From JAICMB01 sp035295125 (GTDB taxonomy: Bacteria; Acidobacteriota; Terriglobia; Bryobacterales; Bryobacteraceae): a stretch of 64,000 nucleotides of DNA. Shown here piece by piece: positions 41,628-50,955 of this stretch. Below the pieces are notes generated by a model. The model had not been told where the DNA came from. It ran no database searches and saw only the letters and a list, made by a program, of their open reading frames with translations. Position numbers and translations under genes: made by a program. The stretch lies in NCBI GenBank assembly GCA_035295125.1, contig DATGJP010000018.1, forward strand, positions 1 through 64,000, read 5' to 3'. Position 1 is the first letter of the stretch. Each line of letters opens with the position of its first letter.

Positions 41628-43969
41628 CCCAGCGAACCGCCGGATTCAACTTCATCTGGTATCTGGCAGCAGTGGAAGGCATAGCTGCCCAATCCGAATT
41701 TGTCGAGAATGAGCACGTCTTCGCGGCCCTTACGGGCGGTGCGATCATCATGGAGATCGGCGACAATGCCGCATTCGTGGATCGGTTCGGGCCGGCGGCA
41801 CGAGCCGAAATCACTGCCCTCGCTGATTTTCTGGTCGCGGCACACATCGACCGTGAGCGGTTAGTTCAAAAACTGCGCAGCTTCATAGGCAAGGGCGGTT
41901 TTGAGCACTCCGATGCGTCGCAGATTCATCGTAGCGATCAGTGCAAGGCAACTTTCGACCGCGCCATGCTCCTGGCGCGCGAACAGTCGCAGGCGGCGGT
42001 GAACTGCTTTCACCTGATGTCTGCCCTGCTTGAGAACCCAGGTGCCCGGATTGCACAAGCCACGGTTTTGGCCGGAGGGGACGTTCAAGCTCTTCACCGA
42101 GCCATCACGGAAGCAGCCGCTAAACAGAACACTCCCGCCGCGCCGGAAGCCGTTCGGCCGCGACCGGTTTCCTTTTTCCAGGTCTTTGGCACGGATTTGA
42201 CGCAGCTTGCAAAAGATGGGAAGATCCAGCCGCTCATCGGCCGCAAGAAAGAATTGCTACAGATCGCGCGGACGCTCTCCCGTAAAACTAAGAGCAATCC
42301 GCTGTTACTCGGCGACCCCGGCGTGGGTAAGACGGCGCTCGTTCGCGGTCTGGCCTGGCATATCGCTAACGGCAACACGGTTCCGGGGCTGAAGGACAAG
42401 AAGATTATAGAGATCGATACGGGTAAGTTGCTGAGTGGGACGGCGAATCGCGGCGATCTCGAGCAGCGTATCTCGCTGCTTATCGAAGAAACGGCAAAGG
42501 ACCCTCGAATCATTGTGTTCATTGACGAAATCCATTCCCTGCTCGGAGGTGGACGAGGCAAAGTTCCCGCTGATCTCCTGAAACCGGCCCTGGTGCGAGA
42601 CGACTTTCGGTTGATCGGCTCCACAACAGTCTCCGAATACCGCACCTACATCGAGCCAGATGCCGCTATTTCGCGTCGCTTCCAGCCGATCAATGTGGAC
42701 GAGCCGTCCCAGGAAGAAACGATCGAGATACTCATGGGCTTGCGGCTGCGATTTGAGCAACATCACGACGTGCGCATTGAACGGAGTGCAATCGAGCGCG
42801 CTGTCGAACTGTCCTCTCGATATTTGCCCGATCGCCGCCTGCCCGATAAGGCGTTCGACCTGATTGACGAGGCTTGCGCCCGGGCCAAAGTAATAACCAT
42901 CAGCACACGCCGCCCGCAAAACGCCCAGTTTGAATTTGTTGTCACGGGCAATACCGTAGCGGAAGTGGTCGCGGAATGGACCAGAATCAAGGTCGCGGAC
43001 CTGACGAGCGATGATCGCTTGAAGCTTGCCGGCATGCGGGACGTGCTCACCGAACGAGTCATCGGGCAACCTGGCGCCATCGATCGCGTTTGCGAGGTTG
43101 TAGCTCGTTCGCGTGCAGGACTGAAGAGCCCCAACGGACCCATGGGGGTTTTTCTGTTCCTGGGGCCCACCGGGGTCGGTAAGACCGAGTTGGCGAAAGC
43201 TCTCGCGGCTTTTCTTTTCGGCTCGGAGGATGACTTGCTCCGTTTCGATATGTCCGAATACATGGAGCGGCATGCGGTGGCGAAACTCATCGGTTCGCCC
43301 CCCGGTTACGTAGGATACGACGAAGAAGGTCAGTTGACCGGCCGGTTGCGCCGGAATCCTTATTCGATCGTGTTACTGGATGAGTTCGAAAAGGCACACC
43401 CCGACACGAGCAACTTATTCCTGCAGCTCTTCGATGAAGGACGCCTGACCGACTCACATGGGCGTTTGGCGGACGGCCGGAACGCAATCTTCATCATGAC
43501 ATCCAATATTGGCGCCGGTATTGTGGCGCAGCGCCCGATTGGATTTGCGGCGCATCCCAAAGAGGAAATCCACACAGCACAAGAAGACGTGGTTATGGAG
43601 GAAGTCAAGAGGGCCTTCCGGCCCGAATTCCTCAACCGTATCGACGAAATCATTCAATTCCGTCCACTGTCAGAGACGGCTATCGCCGGAATTGCGCGGA
43701 TCCGCCTGGACGAAGTCGCGCGGCGTCTGCTCGATCACGATGTTGTGATCGAGTTTTCTGATTCAGCCGTGGAACTGATTGCACACAAAGGGTACGACCC
43801 GGCTTACGGTGCACGCCACCTCGCCAGAACGGTCGATCGGCTGGTCTCGCGTCCGTTGAGCCAACAAATCATTCAAGGCGCGCTTGGTGCGGGTGTGACA
43901 TTGCGAGCGGAGGCGGAAGGAGATTCCCTGGTCTTTCGGAAACTGCCTCGGGCCGAAGCCGCCATATAG
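41624..43969 (+). CDS. ClpA/ClpC-like AAA+ unfoldase
   Basis: 781 residues. An N-terminal Clp repeat domain (about 1-140) precedes AAA domain 1 (Walker A GDPGVGKT at 230-237, Walker B IIVFIDEIHSLLGGG) and AAA domain 2 (Walker A GPTGVGKT at 514-521, Walker B SIVLLDEFEKAHP, FRPEFLNRIDEII). There is no long ClpB middle domain; the connection between the two AAA domains is short. A ClpP-docking-type loop Ile-Gly-Phe is at 639-641 (RPIGFAAHP). So it is nearer ClpA/ClpC than ClpB, though no clpP gene is beside it. It would unfold proteins, perhaps clients held by the Hsp70 encoded next to it. Confidence 0.9.
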   Translation: MTQRTAGFNFIWYLAAVEGIAAQSEFVENEHVFAALTGGAIIMEIGDNAAFVDRFGPAARAEITALADFLVAAHIDRERLVQKLRSFIGKGGFEHSDASQIHRSDQCKATFDRAMLLAREQSQAAVNCFHLMSALLENPGARIAQATVLAGGDVQALHRAITEAAAKQNTPAAPEAVRPRPVSFFQVFGTDLTQLAKDGKIQPLIGRKKELLQIARTLSRKTKSNPLLLGDPGVGKTALVRGLAWHIANGNTVPGLKDKKIIEIDTGKLLSGTANRGDLEQRISLLIEETAKDPRIIVFIDEIHSLLGGGRGKVPADLLKPALVRDDFRLIGSTTVSEYRTYIEPDAAISRRFQPINVDEPSQEETIEILMGLRLRFEQHHDVRIERSAIERAVELSSRYLPDRRLPDKAFDLIDEACARAKVITISTRRPQNAQFEFVVTGNTVAEVVAEWTRIKVADLTSDDRLKLAGMRDVLTERVIGQPGAIDRVCEVVARSRAGLKSPNGPMGVFLFLGPTGVGKTELAKALAAFLFGSEDDLLRFDMSEYMERHAVAKLIGSPPGYVGYDEEGQLTGRLRRNPYSIVLLDEFEKAHPDTSNLFLQLFDEGRLTDSHGRLADGRNAIFIMTSNIGAGIVAQRPIGFAAHPKEEIHTAQEDVVMEEVKRAFRPEFLNRIDEIIQFRPLSETAIAGIARIRLDEVARRLLDHDVVIEFSDSAVELIAHKGYDPAYGARHLARTVDRLVSRPLSQQIIQGALGAGVTLRAEAEGDSLVFRKLPRAEAAI

Positions 43970-43986
43970 GGCGATTTCATCCTGGA

Positions 43987-44033
43987 CCAGGGCGGTCTCG
44001 GGCAGCGGCGTCCGACCTTGTATTCAGCCCTGG
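43987..44033 (+). repeat. Inverted repeat in the gap between the ClpA-like and NERD genes
   Basis: CCAGGGC (43987-43993) and GCCCTGG (44027-44033) are exact inverted arms 33 nt apart. They lie in the only gap over 100 nt (162 nt) within the cluster. No T-tract follows. It could be a partial terminator, mRNA-stability element or regulator site, and may mark a break between two transcripts. Confidence 0.35.
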
Positions 44034-44131
44034 AATAGGGCACCCCACAACTTTTTTCATCGCCGATCTCGAATTTTCCGGTCCTGCCTCGTTTCTCCTG
44101 CGAGCGAGAGAAAGGCTCGCAAGATTAGCCC

Positions 44132-45238
44132 ATGTCACTGACAGCCGGAATCACGAGACCAGATGGATTCTATACAGAGGACAGCGCCGCGGCGCTGACA
44201 GCGGAAGAGCACTTCCGGGCAGGGGTCGCTTTAGAATACGCCAAACGGTATTCCGAGGCGGTTGCGGAATTCTCCCGGGCAATTCAGTTGGATTCGAACC
44301 AACCGAAGTTTTGGGCGTTACGCGGCCATGCCCGTTTAGCATTGCCAGGCCAAGGACTTGCGGCCATCGAAGACTCTCGTCACGCGGTTGAACTCAGCCC
44401 TGAAAACTGGACGTTCCGGAAGGTATTGATTCGTGTACTGGAGACATTGGGACGCTTACAGGAAGCGGACAAAGAAATGCAGCACGCGATGAGCCGGTTC
44501 GGCAACAGCTTTCAGGCCCGTATGTTGCGGGGCCAAATGCGCCTCGATCGAAACGACTGGGCCGCCGCGGTAAAAGACTTCAAAAAGGCCTGCGAATTGA
44601 ATCCATCCGATTCGGAGGCGCCGGCGATGCTCGCGCGAGCAGAGGAAGCGATCCGGCGTAGTCAGGTTCGGCTGGATTGGAAGCTGCTGAATCCGAACGC
44701 TACCGCTTGGGAAAAGAAGGTTGCAAAGCGGCTCGTCAGCGGCATCCGTGGTGTGGAAGGTTGCATTTTGACTGGCGTTCGGATGCGATGCCATCGCGGC
44801 GGAACGATTGAGATCGATCACCTGATTGTTTGCGAGAAGGGGATCTTCGTTGTCGAATGCAAGAACTATACGGGGCAGATAAAAGGGGGCCTCAATGGTG
44901 CCTGGTCTGCCTTGGACGAAACCAAACAAACGCGGGTTTGCGCACAACGAGGAGCCAATCCGGTTCAGCAAACATACGAGCAGATCTACTCGACGGTGCG
45001 GCGGATGGAAGAGATCGATGGGGAAAAACACGAGAAAGTCCGGGGAGTAGTGGTTTTCCCCAATGAGGCGAATATCGCGCTGAACGACGTCCCAACAAAC
45101 CGGTTGGAATCCAACTCGGTGGCAGTCTTTCATATCGATCCACTCATCGCCACATTACAAGCACTTCCCAACACGAGGCAGGGGCTTTCGAGCGATGGGA
45201 CGCGGCGGCGGGCTTTCATCGATCGGTTAAGCCAATGA
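44132..45238 (+). CDS. TPR protein with C-terminal NERD nuclease-like domain
   Basis: 368 residues. The N-terminal 170 residues carry three or four TPR units (EYAKRYSEAVAEFSRAIQLD, GRLQEADKEMQHAMSRFGNS, RNDWAAAVKDFKKACELNPS). From about 185 a NERD domain follows (WEKKVAKRLVSGI): Asp229 in EIDHLIV and Glu242-x-Lys244 in VVECKNY form the expected PD-(D/E)xK nuclease-type site, with a Gln/Arg-rich segment RGANPVQQTYEQI further on. NERD proteins are thought to act on DNA and are found in several defence gene sets; activity has to be inferred. It starts after a 162-nt gap and ends 30 nt before the sigma-factor gene. Confidence 0.85.
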   Translation: MSLTAGITRPDGFYTEDSAAALTAEEHFRAGVALEYAKRYSEAVAEFSRAIQLDSNQPKFWALRGHARLALPGQGLAAIEDSRHAVELSPENWTFRKVLIRVLETLGRLQEADKEMQHAMSRFGNSFQARMLRGQMRLDRNDWAAAVKDFKKACELNPSDSEAPAMLARAEEAIRRSQVRLDWKLLNPNATAWEKKVAKRLVSGIRGVEGCILTGVRMRCHRGGTIEIDHLIVCEKGIFVVECKNYTGQIKGGLNGAWSALDETKQTRVCAQRGANPVQQTYEQIYSTVRRMEEIDGEKHEKVRGVVVFPNEANIALNDVPTNRLESNSVAVFHIDPLIATLQALPNTRQGLSSDGTRRRAFIDRLSQ

Positions 45239-45268
45239 GGCCGGCTCAAATGCTAGAATCGAACCGAA

Positions 45269-45910
45269 TTGACTCCGAGTTCGCAAACAGAATTCGCGGA
45301 TTTGTACGAGCAGTGCGTCGCCAAGCTCTATCCACTCTGTTTGCGAATCACCGAAAACGACAAAGATGCCGACGACGCATTGTCGCAGGCTTTCGTCAGC
45401 GCCATGGAACACCGCGCTGATATGCCTGCGAGCGCCGAGGAACGGATGTTCTGGCTGAAGCGGATCTGCATCAATAAAGCGATCGACATCGTTCGGCAGC
45501 GAAGGCCAGAACGTTTCGTGGCGCTCGAAGTGTCCGGGACGGAGGACCGGGCGAATCCCCTCGATGAAATATCGGTCGAGGGCGCCAGCCCTGAAGAGCT
45601 GTACGCGTGGAAAGAGCTTTTAGATCGCGGCATCACCCGATTGGAGCATTTGGAGCGCTTAGCTCTTGCGCTGGTCTACCAGCACGGAATGCGAAAACGT
45701 GAAGCCGCAGCGGCGTTGGGGCAGACGCAAAGCTATTTTTACTATTACCTTACGAGAGCAGAAAAGAAGTTGCATGATTTCATGCAGGAGCAGGCGGCCC
45801 ATCACAATTCCGCGGCGGGCCTGCTACTCACGTTCTGGGACAGATCGGCTAGCCCGGAGGTACGAGCGAAACGACAGTCTCCGAATCAAGTTGTGGAAGG
45901 CATCACATGA
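45269..45910 (+). CDS. ECF-like RNA polymerase sigma factor
   Basis: 213 residues, with a TTG start at 45269 as the best in-frame option and a weak ribosome site. Region 2 is YEQCVAKLYPLCLRITENDK to AEERMFWLKRICINKAIDIV (with the DADDALSQAF helix) and region 4 is LERLALALVYQHGMRKREAA followed by LGQTQSYFYYYLTRAEKKLH. The region-4 helix-turn-helix is clear. There is no anti-sigma gene with zinc or TM segments beside it. It probably autoregulates this cluster or directs a linked regulon. It overlaps the next gene by ATGA. Confidence 0.78.
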   Translation: MTPSSQTEFADLYEQCVAKLYPLCLRITENDKDADDALSQAFVSAMEHRADMPASAEERMFWLKRICINKAIDIVRQRRPERFVALEVSGTEDRANPLDEISVEGASPEELYAWKELLDRGITRLEHLERLALALVYQHGMRKREAAAALGQTQSYFYYYLTRAEKKLHDFMQEQAAHHNSAAGLLLTFWDRSASPEVRAKRQSPNQVVEGIT

Positions 45911-46470
45911 ACTCATCCAAGATCAAACTGTCCAGCGTTGTCGGTGAGGTCCTCGACCGGCAGGATAGCGATATCACTGTGCCTCCGGCTCGCCTACAAG
46001 CGCTGGCCGCGAAGTTCCGCAGTGCCTTGCCGGATTTTTTTGAGTCTGTTGTCGAAACCGCGCAGCGATCCTGGAGCCTTCCGATCTCGCTCTCGGTGTC
46101 TATTAAATCCGCACTGGAAGACTCGCGGATGATGGCAAGAGACCCTTTGCCCGAGAGCATGAATCCGTGGCAATTCATGCCCGTTTCAGCTTCTGGGCCC
46201 CCATCGCGGACATTGATGTTTGGCCGCCCAGGTGACCCCCAGGCGTCCGTCACGATTGATCAACTCAAGTCGACGCAGCGGGTTACGGCGTCGCTTCTGA
46301 ACGTGGGCGGGTCGGCGCCACCCAGTATGCTCGTAATCCCTGCCGGATCGAGCGAACCATCCCGAAGCATCAGCGCCGTGCCCTCAGCCGACGGGAGCGA
46401 GCTGCTCTATGCTGTCGAACTTCCGCCCGGCGATTACACTATCGTTTTCGGCCCAGCCGACCGCAAATAA
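45907..46470 (+). CDS. Hypothetical protein, 187 residues
   Basis: Unrecognised. It is soluble, lacks a signal peptide, and has a helical N-terminal half (RLQALAAKFRSALPDFFESV) and a beta-rich C-terminal half (DQLKSTQRVTASLLNVGG, LLYAVELPPGDYTIVFGP) with many Pro and Ser. The C-terminal part looks like a small beta sandwich. It begins in the stop codon of the sigma-factor gene (ATGA), so it is translationally coupled, and could be a regulator of that sigma factor. This is inference from position only. Confidence 0.65.
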   Translation: MNSSKIKLSSVVGEVLDRQDSDITVPPARLQALAAKFRSALPDFFESVVETAQRSWSLPISLSVSIKSALEDSRMMARDPLPESMNPWQFMPVSASGPPSRTLMFGRPGDPQASVTIDQLKSTQRVTASLLNVGGSAPPSMLVIPAGSSEPSRSISAVPSADGSELLYAVELPPGDYTIVFGPADRK

Positions 46471-46529
46471 ACTTCGGTTTCGAATCGAATCGATCCGGCC
46501 TGAGACGTTCTCCAGTTGGAGGTGAGAGC

Positions 46530-47429
46530 GTGCCAAAAACGGGAATCGAATACGACGGGGACTATGCGGTCCTGGGGTTGTCCCCTGGGGCTCCGACGCT
46601 CGAGATTCGAAAAGCAAGAAAGCGCCTGGCTGTCCAATATCATCCGGATAAGGCCAGATCGAACGGACGACGCGAGCAGAACGAGGAGCAAATTAAGCGG
46701 ATCTTTGCGGCATGCGACGATCTGCTGGCTTATTGGAAAGAGTTTCGAACTGCTCCGCCAACCGACTCCCATTCATCCGACGCCCCGGAGAATGCGCCAA
46801 GAAGCGAAGTGCCTTTCAACATTCCGCCACTTCAAAAGACGTTTTGGCACGATCTGACCGACTTCCTTGTGGAACACGACTACCAGACCCCGGCCTGGGC
46901 CATCTTATTTGGCGCCATCGTGGCGGTGTCCGTCTTCCTCACGCGGGTCGCTCTTCCTGGCAGGTTCGCAACAACGCCACTGGCAGGATGGCTCACCGTT
47001 GGCCTGATTACGACTCAGATACTTCTGGCGGTGAAGGAAACCTGTGCCTTTGCTTACATGTACAAGCTCGATCGGCAGCGCAGGACGGTAGAAGCCGAGC
47101 TGAGTGTTGCCGAGATCCTGGATCGCATGCGAGCGGTTCTGGAACGTAACACCCGGAACGGCGGGCAATGGACCGATTTCGAGCAGCGGGAAGACGAGGC
47201 GGCCACGCTACGACTCTCCGCAACAATGGCGTTTTCAGAAAACTTTCTGGGCTTCCTCGAAATTCGGTACCGGCTAACGTTTATGACCCAGGCGAGGGCC
47301 GCGGCGCGGCCTTCGAGCAGCAAGTTCTGCCGCTGGTATGAGCATCAGGCGACGGCCCCATGGTGGCCGCCTGTGAGCGCGTTCATCCGTAAGTTGGAAA
47401 GCGAGTTTGAGCGGACGCTTGCTGCCTGA
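46530..47429 (+). CDS. Membrane-anchored J-domain protein
   Basis: 299 residues from GTG, with the ribosome site GGAGGTGAG just upstream. A J-domain at about 9-70 (YAVLGLSPGAPTLEIRKARK) contains the active His38-Pro39-Asp40 loop (QYHPDKARSNG). A Ser/Pro linker leads to two TM helices (AWAILFGAIVAVSVFLT about 127-145, LAGWLTVGLITTQILLAV about 155-172) and a C-terminal region of about 125 residues of unknown fold. It should bring Hsp70 to the membrane and is the HPD-bearing partner for the Hsp70 at 38903, in contrast to the HPD-less one at 37982. Confidence 0.82.
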   Translation: MPKTGIEYDGDYAVLGLSPGAPTLEIRKARKRLAVQYHPDKARSNGRREQNEEQIKRIFAACDDLLAYWKEFRTAPPTDSHSSDAPENAPRSEVPFNIPPLQKTFWHDLTDFLVEHDYQTPAWAILFGAIVAVSVFLTRVALPGRFATTPLAGWLTVGLITTQILLAVKETCAFAYMYKLDRQRRTVEAELSVAEILDRMRAVLERNTRNGGQWTDFEQREDEAATLRLSATMAFSENFLGFLEIRYRLTFMTQARAAARPSSSKFCRWYEHQATAPWWPPVSAFIRKLESEFERTLAA

Positions 47430-47453
47430 AAATCCAAAAACAAGGAGAATATT

Positions 47454-48203
47454 ATGGCTGAAGGTTTTGGAGGCTTTGTAAAGAATCTGTTCGATAAAGG
47501 CGCTGCACATCTCTCGGTGCAAATGCGCAAGAGCAACGCGGAAAAGGCGCACAAGGAGCTGAGCCGGTTAGCATACCAAAAGTATTCGCATCTGTATCTC
47601 GGGCAGTACCTACGGAGTTCCATTCACGAAGTTGTGCAGGGCCTGGAAGACTTCATTAGCTACAACCTCCATGGTTGGCGGCAGATTGCGAGTCACATGA
47701 CTCCCGATGGTAAGTCGGCGCATTTCCGTTACGTGATGGAGTTCACCGAAACCTTTCATCTCGGCGTGTGGGGCTGCCCGCTGCGCCCGCTGACAGCGGC
47801 GGCAGGTATGAAGGTGAGTTGGCTGCAAAACAACAACAAGCAGGAAGCGGTCTCGGTTCCGTATCGTCTGATCCTCACGATCGACCTGAAACAATCAAGC
47901 GCGGGAGTGATGGTGTCGTCGTCGGTTCAGGAACTGATTGATCCGACCAATTCGGTCGTGCTCTTAAGAAACGGGCATTTCGCAGCTCCCCCGCTGCTCA
48001 CCCTTCGTGCGCCGGGTGTCTCGGTGGAATCGTTGCTGAAGTACCTGCACGAAAAGTGCCCTGAAGACCGGCCGCGGTTTCAGGAGTGGTTCGATGGAGA
48101 GGGCCACAAGATGCCCGAACTGGCGGCGGCAGTCAAAAAACTGAATGCCGCTCAGGACGAACTCGATCGAGCCCGGACGCGCGTGCAGCAGGTGTCACGA
48201 TGA
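47454..48203 (+). CDS. Hypothetical protein, 249 residues
   Basis: Unrecognised. Strong ribosome site (AAGGAGAATATT). The N terminus has a helix of basic character (SVQMRKSNAEKAHKELSRLA), the centre is beta-rich (AHFRYVMEFTETFHLGVWGC, SVPYRLILTIDLKQSSAGVM), and the C terminus is a coiled-coil-like helix (AAVKKLNAAQDELDRARTRV). No signal or TM. It ends in an ATGA overlap with the next gene and is probably cotranslated with it, which suggests the two products interact. No function is proposed. Confidence 0.68.
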   Translation: MAEGFGGFVKNLFDKGAAHLSVQMRKSNAEKAHKELSRLAYQKYSHLYLGQYLRSSIHEVVQGLEDFISYNLHGWRQIASHMTPDGKSAHFRYVMEFTETFHLGVWGCPLRPLTAAAGMKVSWLQNNNKQEAVSVPYRLILTIDLKQSSAGVMVSSSVQELIDPTNSVVLLRNGHFAAPPLLTLRAPGVSVESLLKYLHEKCPEDRPRFQEWFDGEGHKMPELAAAVKKLNAAQDELDRARTRVQQVSR

Positions 48204-48907
48204 CGGGACTTTCCACAGTCTGCAAGGAAACGATGGAGTTTCTCACGCGACATGGCATGTTTTCGCCCTTCGAGCCGAGCGGACCTTTTGAGGTCCGCCG
48301 GCTCAATGACCATCCGCTTCTGAAGCGCGACCAGATGATGCTCATGCATTACGGGGCATTGCGCGGGCCCTTGTACCGGGATGAACGTGAATGGAAGGCG
48401 TATCACGATCTTGTAAAAAGCTTTTGCCGCGCAAATAAGGGCGACACAGCGTGTATCTTCGAAGATTTGTGGGGTGGAATCCCATCGCCGCTGAACGATG
48501 TACTAGAGGTTTTGCCGTTCGCGCTCTCACTTCAGAACTTTCAGTCGGCAAGTCAAACGCCCTCTGGCCGGCGGATCGTGTTCCGGGCGAGCGAGTCGTG
48601 CCCGGTGAAGGACCTCCCGGAACCCTATGGAAAATATCTGCAGCACTGCCGTGGTGAAAGCAAGTGGGACAAGCCGGAGGAATTGCAGATATGGATGGTC
48701 TGCAAGCTGGCGAGTCCCGAGAAAGATCGAACCATGCTGCGGATTGAGGCATCCACATTTTGCGTGCCCGTGATCATCCGGCTGGCATGGTCGATTTGCG
48801 ATCAGCTTTCGATCGAGCCTCCGTTGACGACCAGTCTCGATTACTTACGAACTAAAGTCACATTCCGCCTGGGACAGCGTACCGTGGATCTATCCCGGCT
48901 CAGCTAG
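48200..48907 (+). CDS. Hypothetical protein, 235 residues
   Basis: Unrecognised soluble protein. ATG 48200 lies in the stop of the previous gene (ATGA) and is preferred to the in-frame ATG at 48086 inside it. It contains several Trp and Cys residues and motifs such as IFEDLWGGIPSPL, LPEPYGKYLQHC and QIWMVCKLASPEK; no catalytic pattern is clear. It lies 22 nt before the coupling-ATPase gene and may be an adaptor for that ATPase (inference from position). Confidence 0.65.
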   Translation: MTGLSTVCKETMEFLTRHGMFSPFEPSGPFEVRRLNDHPLLKRDQMMLMHYGALRGPLYRDEREWKAYHDLVKSFCRANKGDTACIFEDLWGGIPSPLNDVLEVLPFALSLQNFQSASQTPSGRRIVFRASESCPVKDLPEPYGKYLQHCRGESKWDKPEELQIWMVCKLASPEKDRTMLRIEASTFCVPVIIRLAWSICDQLSIEPPLTTSLDYLRTKVTFRLGQRTVDLSRLS

Positions 48908-48929
48908 AAGCACTTCGGAGGGGAGCAAT

Positions 48930-50942
48930 ATGGACGTTCTCTTGATGCATTTAGAGCAGAGCGCAGAACACATGAACGACGCTCTCAGGAATGCGTTTGT
49001 GCGAAGTTTCCTCGATAAGGAGCCCGAAGATTGGAACGAGAAGGTTTTTGAGACCCAGGCGGCATCTCAGGAGCTCGTGTTGGAGAAGGCAAGCCGCATT
49101 CTGACAGACCAGGAATTCAACACCAATCAAGGTGCCGACCCGACCAGCGCCAAGCTCCAGGCGCGCTTGCAGAAGAGCTATTCGCGAAACGAAGGCTTTC
49201 TGGCGGTGCTCAATGGACACCTGCCTTCCAAACTGGACCTCCGCTTCGATGTCGAAATTACGGTCACAGAAGGCATTAAGCCGCGCGTGACGTTACGAAT
49301 GTCGCGCCGGCTGCCGACGTGGGTCGAGTCTTTTCGGCATTCTCTCGCGAGGGAGCTGGCAACCGTTCAGCAATCCTATGTCGAGGCCCACCAGGTGCTC
49401 GAGGATGTCATTCTCGGCCCCGGCGAGCAGCTCAAATGCGCCTTCAAGGGCATGCTCCTCGACTACTCCGGATGCGCCAAGCTGAGCGAGGTAAATGACC
49501 TCGTGAAGCGGAAGGATGACGATAAGGCCCTGCCTCTCGGTGTCTATTCATTCGATCCGAAGCCCGAACTCGCACGCCCGGAAAGTCTTTTATGTCTGGG
49601 CAAGTTCGGCGAGAAGCCGATGGAGTACAACGGAACGCTGATCGTAGCTCCTCAGAACTCCGGAAAGACCAAGTTAATCGTTCGATGGGCGATTGCCGCC
49701 AACCGGGCCGGCTACAACCTGTTCATCGTCGATGTGAAAGGGAACCTTCTGCCTCAACTGCGGAAGAGCGGCCTTCAGGGCGACGTCCACTATTTCTCGA
49801 CCAGTCCGGACGTCGAAGATTCAGTAGACGGCCAGAAACTGGCGCATTTCAACATCCTGGAGGAGCTGGATCCCAGAACACCGCGCGGGCGAAGCGAGAT
49901 AAGGGTTCTCAGCGAGGCGATTCTGCCGAAGTTTGGCGGTGAAGATGAGCAGTTCTGGCCGATTCGCGTGAAGTGGCTGACGGCTATGATCTGCCTTCAG
50001 AAGCTTCGCGACATTTACTACCGGAAGACATCGGACCTCTCGGAAATCTACGAGTTGGCCACTACGGAGTCAGTGCTCTACGAACGCATTCGTGAAATAA
50101 AATTCGCGGAAGCTTATCAAAAACGGGTCAACCCGGACGTTATTCTTCCAGAACCATCGGGCGCGTTCTGGGCCAACGAACTGGCCGCGGTCATCGATCA
50201 GGACCTGGAAGATATACCGGGCGGCCAGCGCGAACCCCAATACACCTACGCGACACTGTTGATTCACGTGGCGGGGGCGTTGATTCCTTTCTACCGTTAC
50301 GGCGTCTTGTACAACCGTATTCGTGGCAAGGGCGACTTCAAGCTCAGCGATCTCGATAGTACCCGGCAAACCACCGTCATACTGGCTGCGCGCGAGCATG
50401 ACGGCGAAGACGCTCAGACTCTGTCGTCGATGGTTCTGAAGCGTCTGGAGCAGATTTTAAAGCAGCGGTTCTCAAAGGAGAATCCGGATCGCAGGATTCT
50501 GCTCCTTCTGGATGAAACCCGGCGGATCCGTGGGTTTTCTCCGGGAAAGTACATCACCTTTGCCCGTGAGGCGAAGGCGGGTTGCGTGTTGGTCTACCAG
50601 TCGATCGAACAGATTGAAAACGAAAAGGAGATTACTGAGGTTTTGGAAAACGTCGGCACACAAATCTATCTGCGCAGTGTGACCGGCACAACGGCGGACA
50701 AGCTTTTGGAGATACTTCCCAAACGCTTCCGGCCCGAGTATTCACGAGGGTTGTCGGGATTCGTTAAGTCAAGCAACATCTCCCAGCAGGAGGTGCCGTG
50801 CATCTCGAAAACGGAGATGTACAAGTTGCCGGCCGGCCGCTTTCCGGCACTCGTATTCATTAAGGATCACGGCGAAGGAAAGCCCATCCTGGTGGATATG
50901 TGGGACGAGCGGATTGAACAAGTGCGAGCGAAATTGAGTTGA
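48930..50942 (+). CDS. VirD4/TraD-like coupling ATPase (P-loop motor)
   Basis: 670 residues, ribosome site GGAGGGGAG. The N-terminal 230 residues are unassigned, mostly helical, with no clear TM, unlike classical VirD4. The P-loop is APQNSGKT at about 238-245 and is followed by FIVDVKGNLLPQL, the Asp-x-Lys-Gly strand typical of VirD4/TraD proteins. Walker B is ILLLLDETRRIRGF near 525-533, with FAREAKAGCVLVYQSIEQIE and a sensor-like GTQIYLRSVTG after it, and NILEEL, QTTVILAAREHD between. These match the HerA/FtsK-VirD4 superfamily of DNA-pumping ATPases. It may move DNA or protein substrates for the cluster; which, and where, is unknown. Confidence 0.78.
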   Translation: MDVLLMHLEQSAEHMNDALRNAFVRSFLDKEPEDWNEKVFETQAASQELVLEKASRILTDQEFNTNQGADPTSAKLQARLQKSYSRNEGFLAVLNGHLPSKLDLRFDVEITVTEGIKPRVTLRMSRRLPTWVESFRHSLARELATVQQSYVEAHQVLEDVILGPGEQLKCAFKGMLLDYSGCAKLSEVNDLVKRKDDDKALPLGVYSFDPKPELARPESLLCLGKFGEKPMEYNGTLIVAPQNSGKTKLIVRWAIAANRAGYNLFIVDVKGNLLPQLRKSGLQGDVHYFSTSPDVEDSVDGQKLAHFNILEELDPRTPRGRSEIRVLSEAILPKFGGEDEQFWPIRVKWLTAMICLQKLRDIYYRKTSDLSEIYELATTESVLYERIREIKFAEAYQKRVNPDVILPEPSGAFWANELAAVIDQDLEDIPGGQREPQYTYATLLIHVAGALIPFYRYGVLYNRIRGKGDFKLSDLDSTRQTTVILAAREHDGEDAQTLSSMVLKRLEQILKQRFSKENPDRRILLLLDETRRIRGFSPGKYITFAREAKAGCVLVYQSIEQIENEKEITEVLENVGTQIYLRSVTGTTADKLLEILPKRFRPEYSRGLSGFVKSSNISQQEVPCISKTEMYKLPAGRFPALVFIKDHGEGKPILVDMWDERIEQVRAKLS

Positions 50943-50955
50943 AAGGAGAAAGGTC

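Noticed and set aside
42305..43273. Minus-strand open frame of 322 codons
   Set aside because: Shadow of the AAA domains of the ClpA-like gene, where codon bias keeps the opposite strand open.
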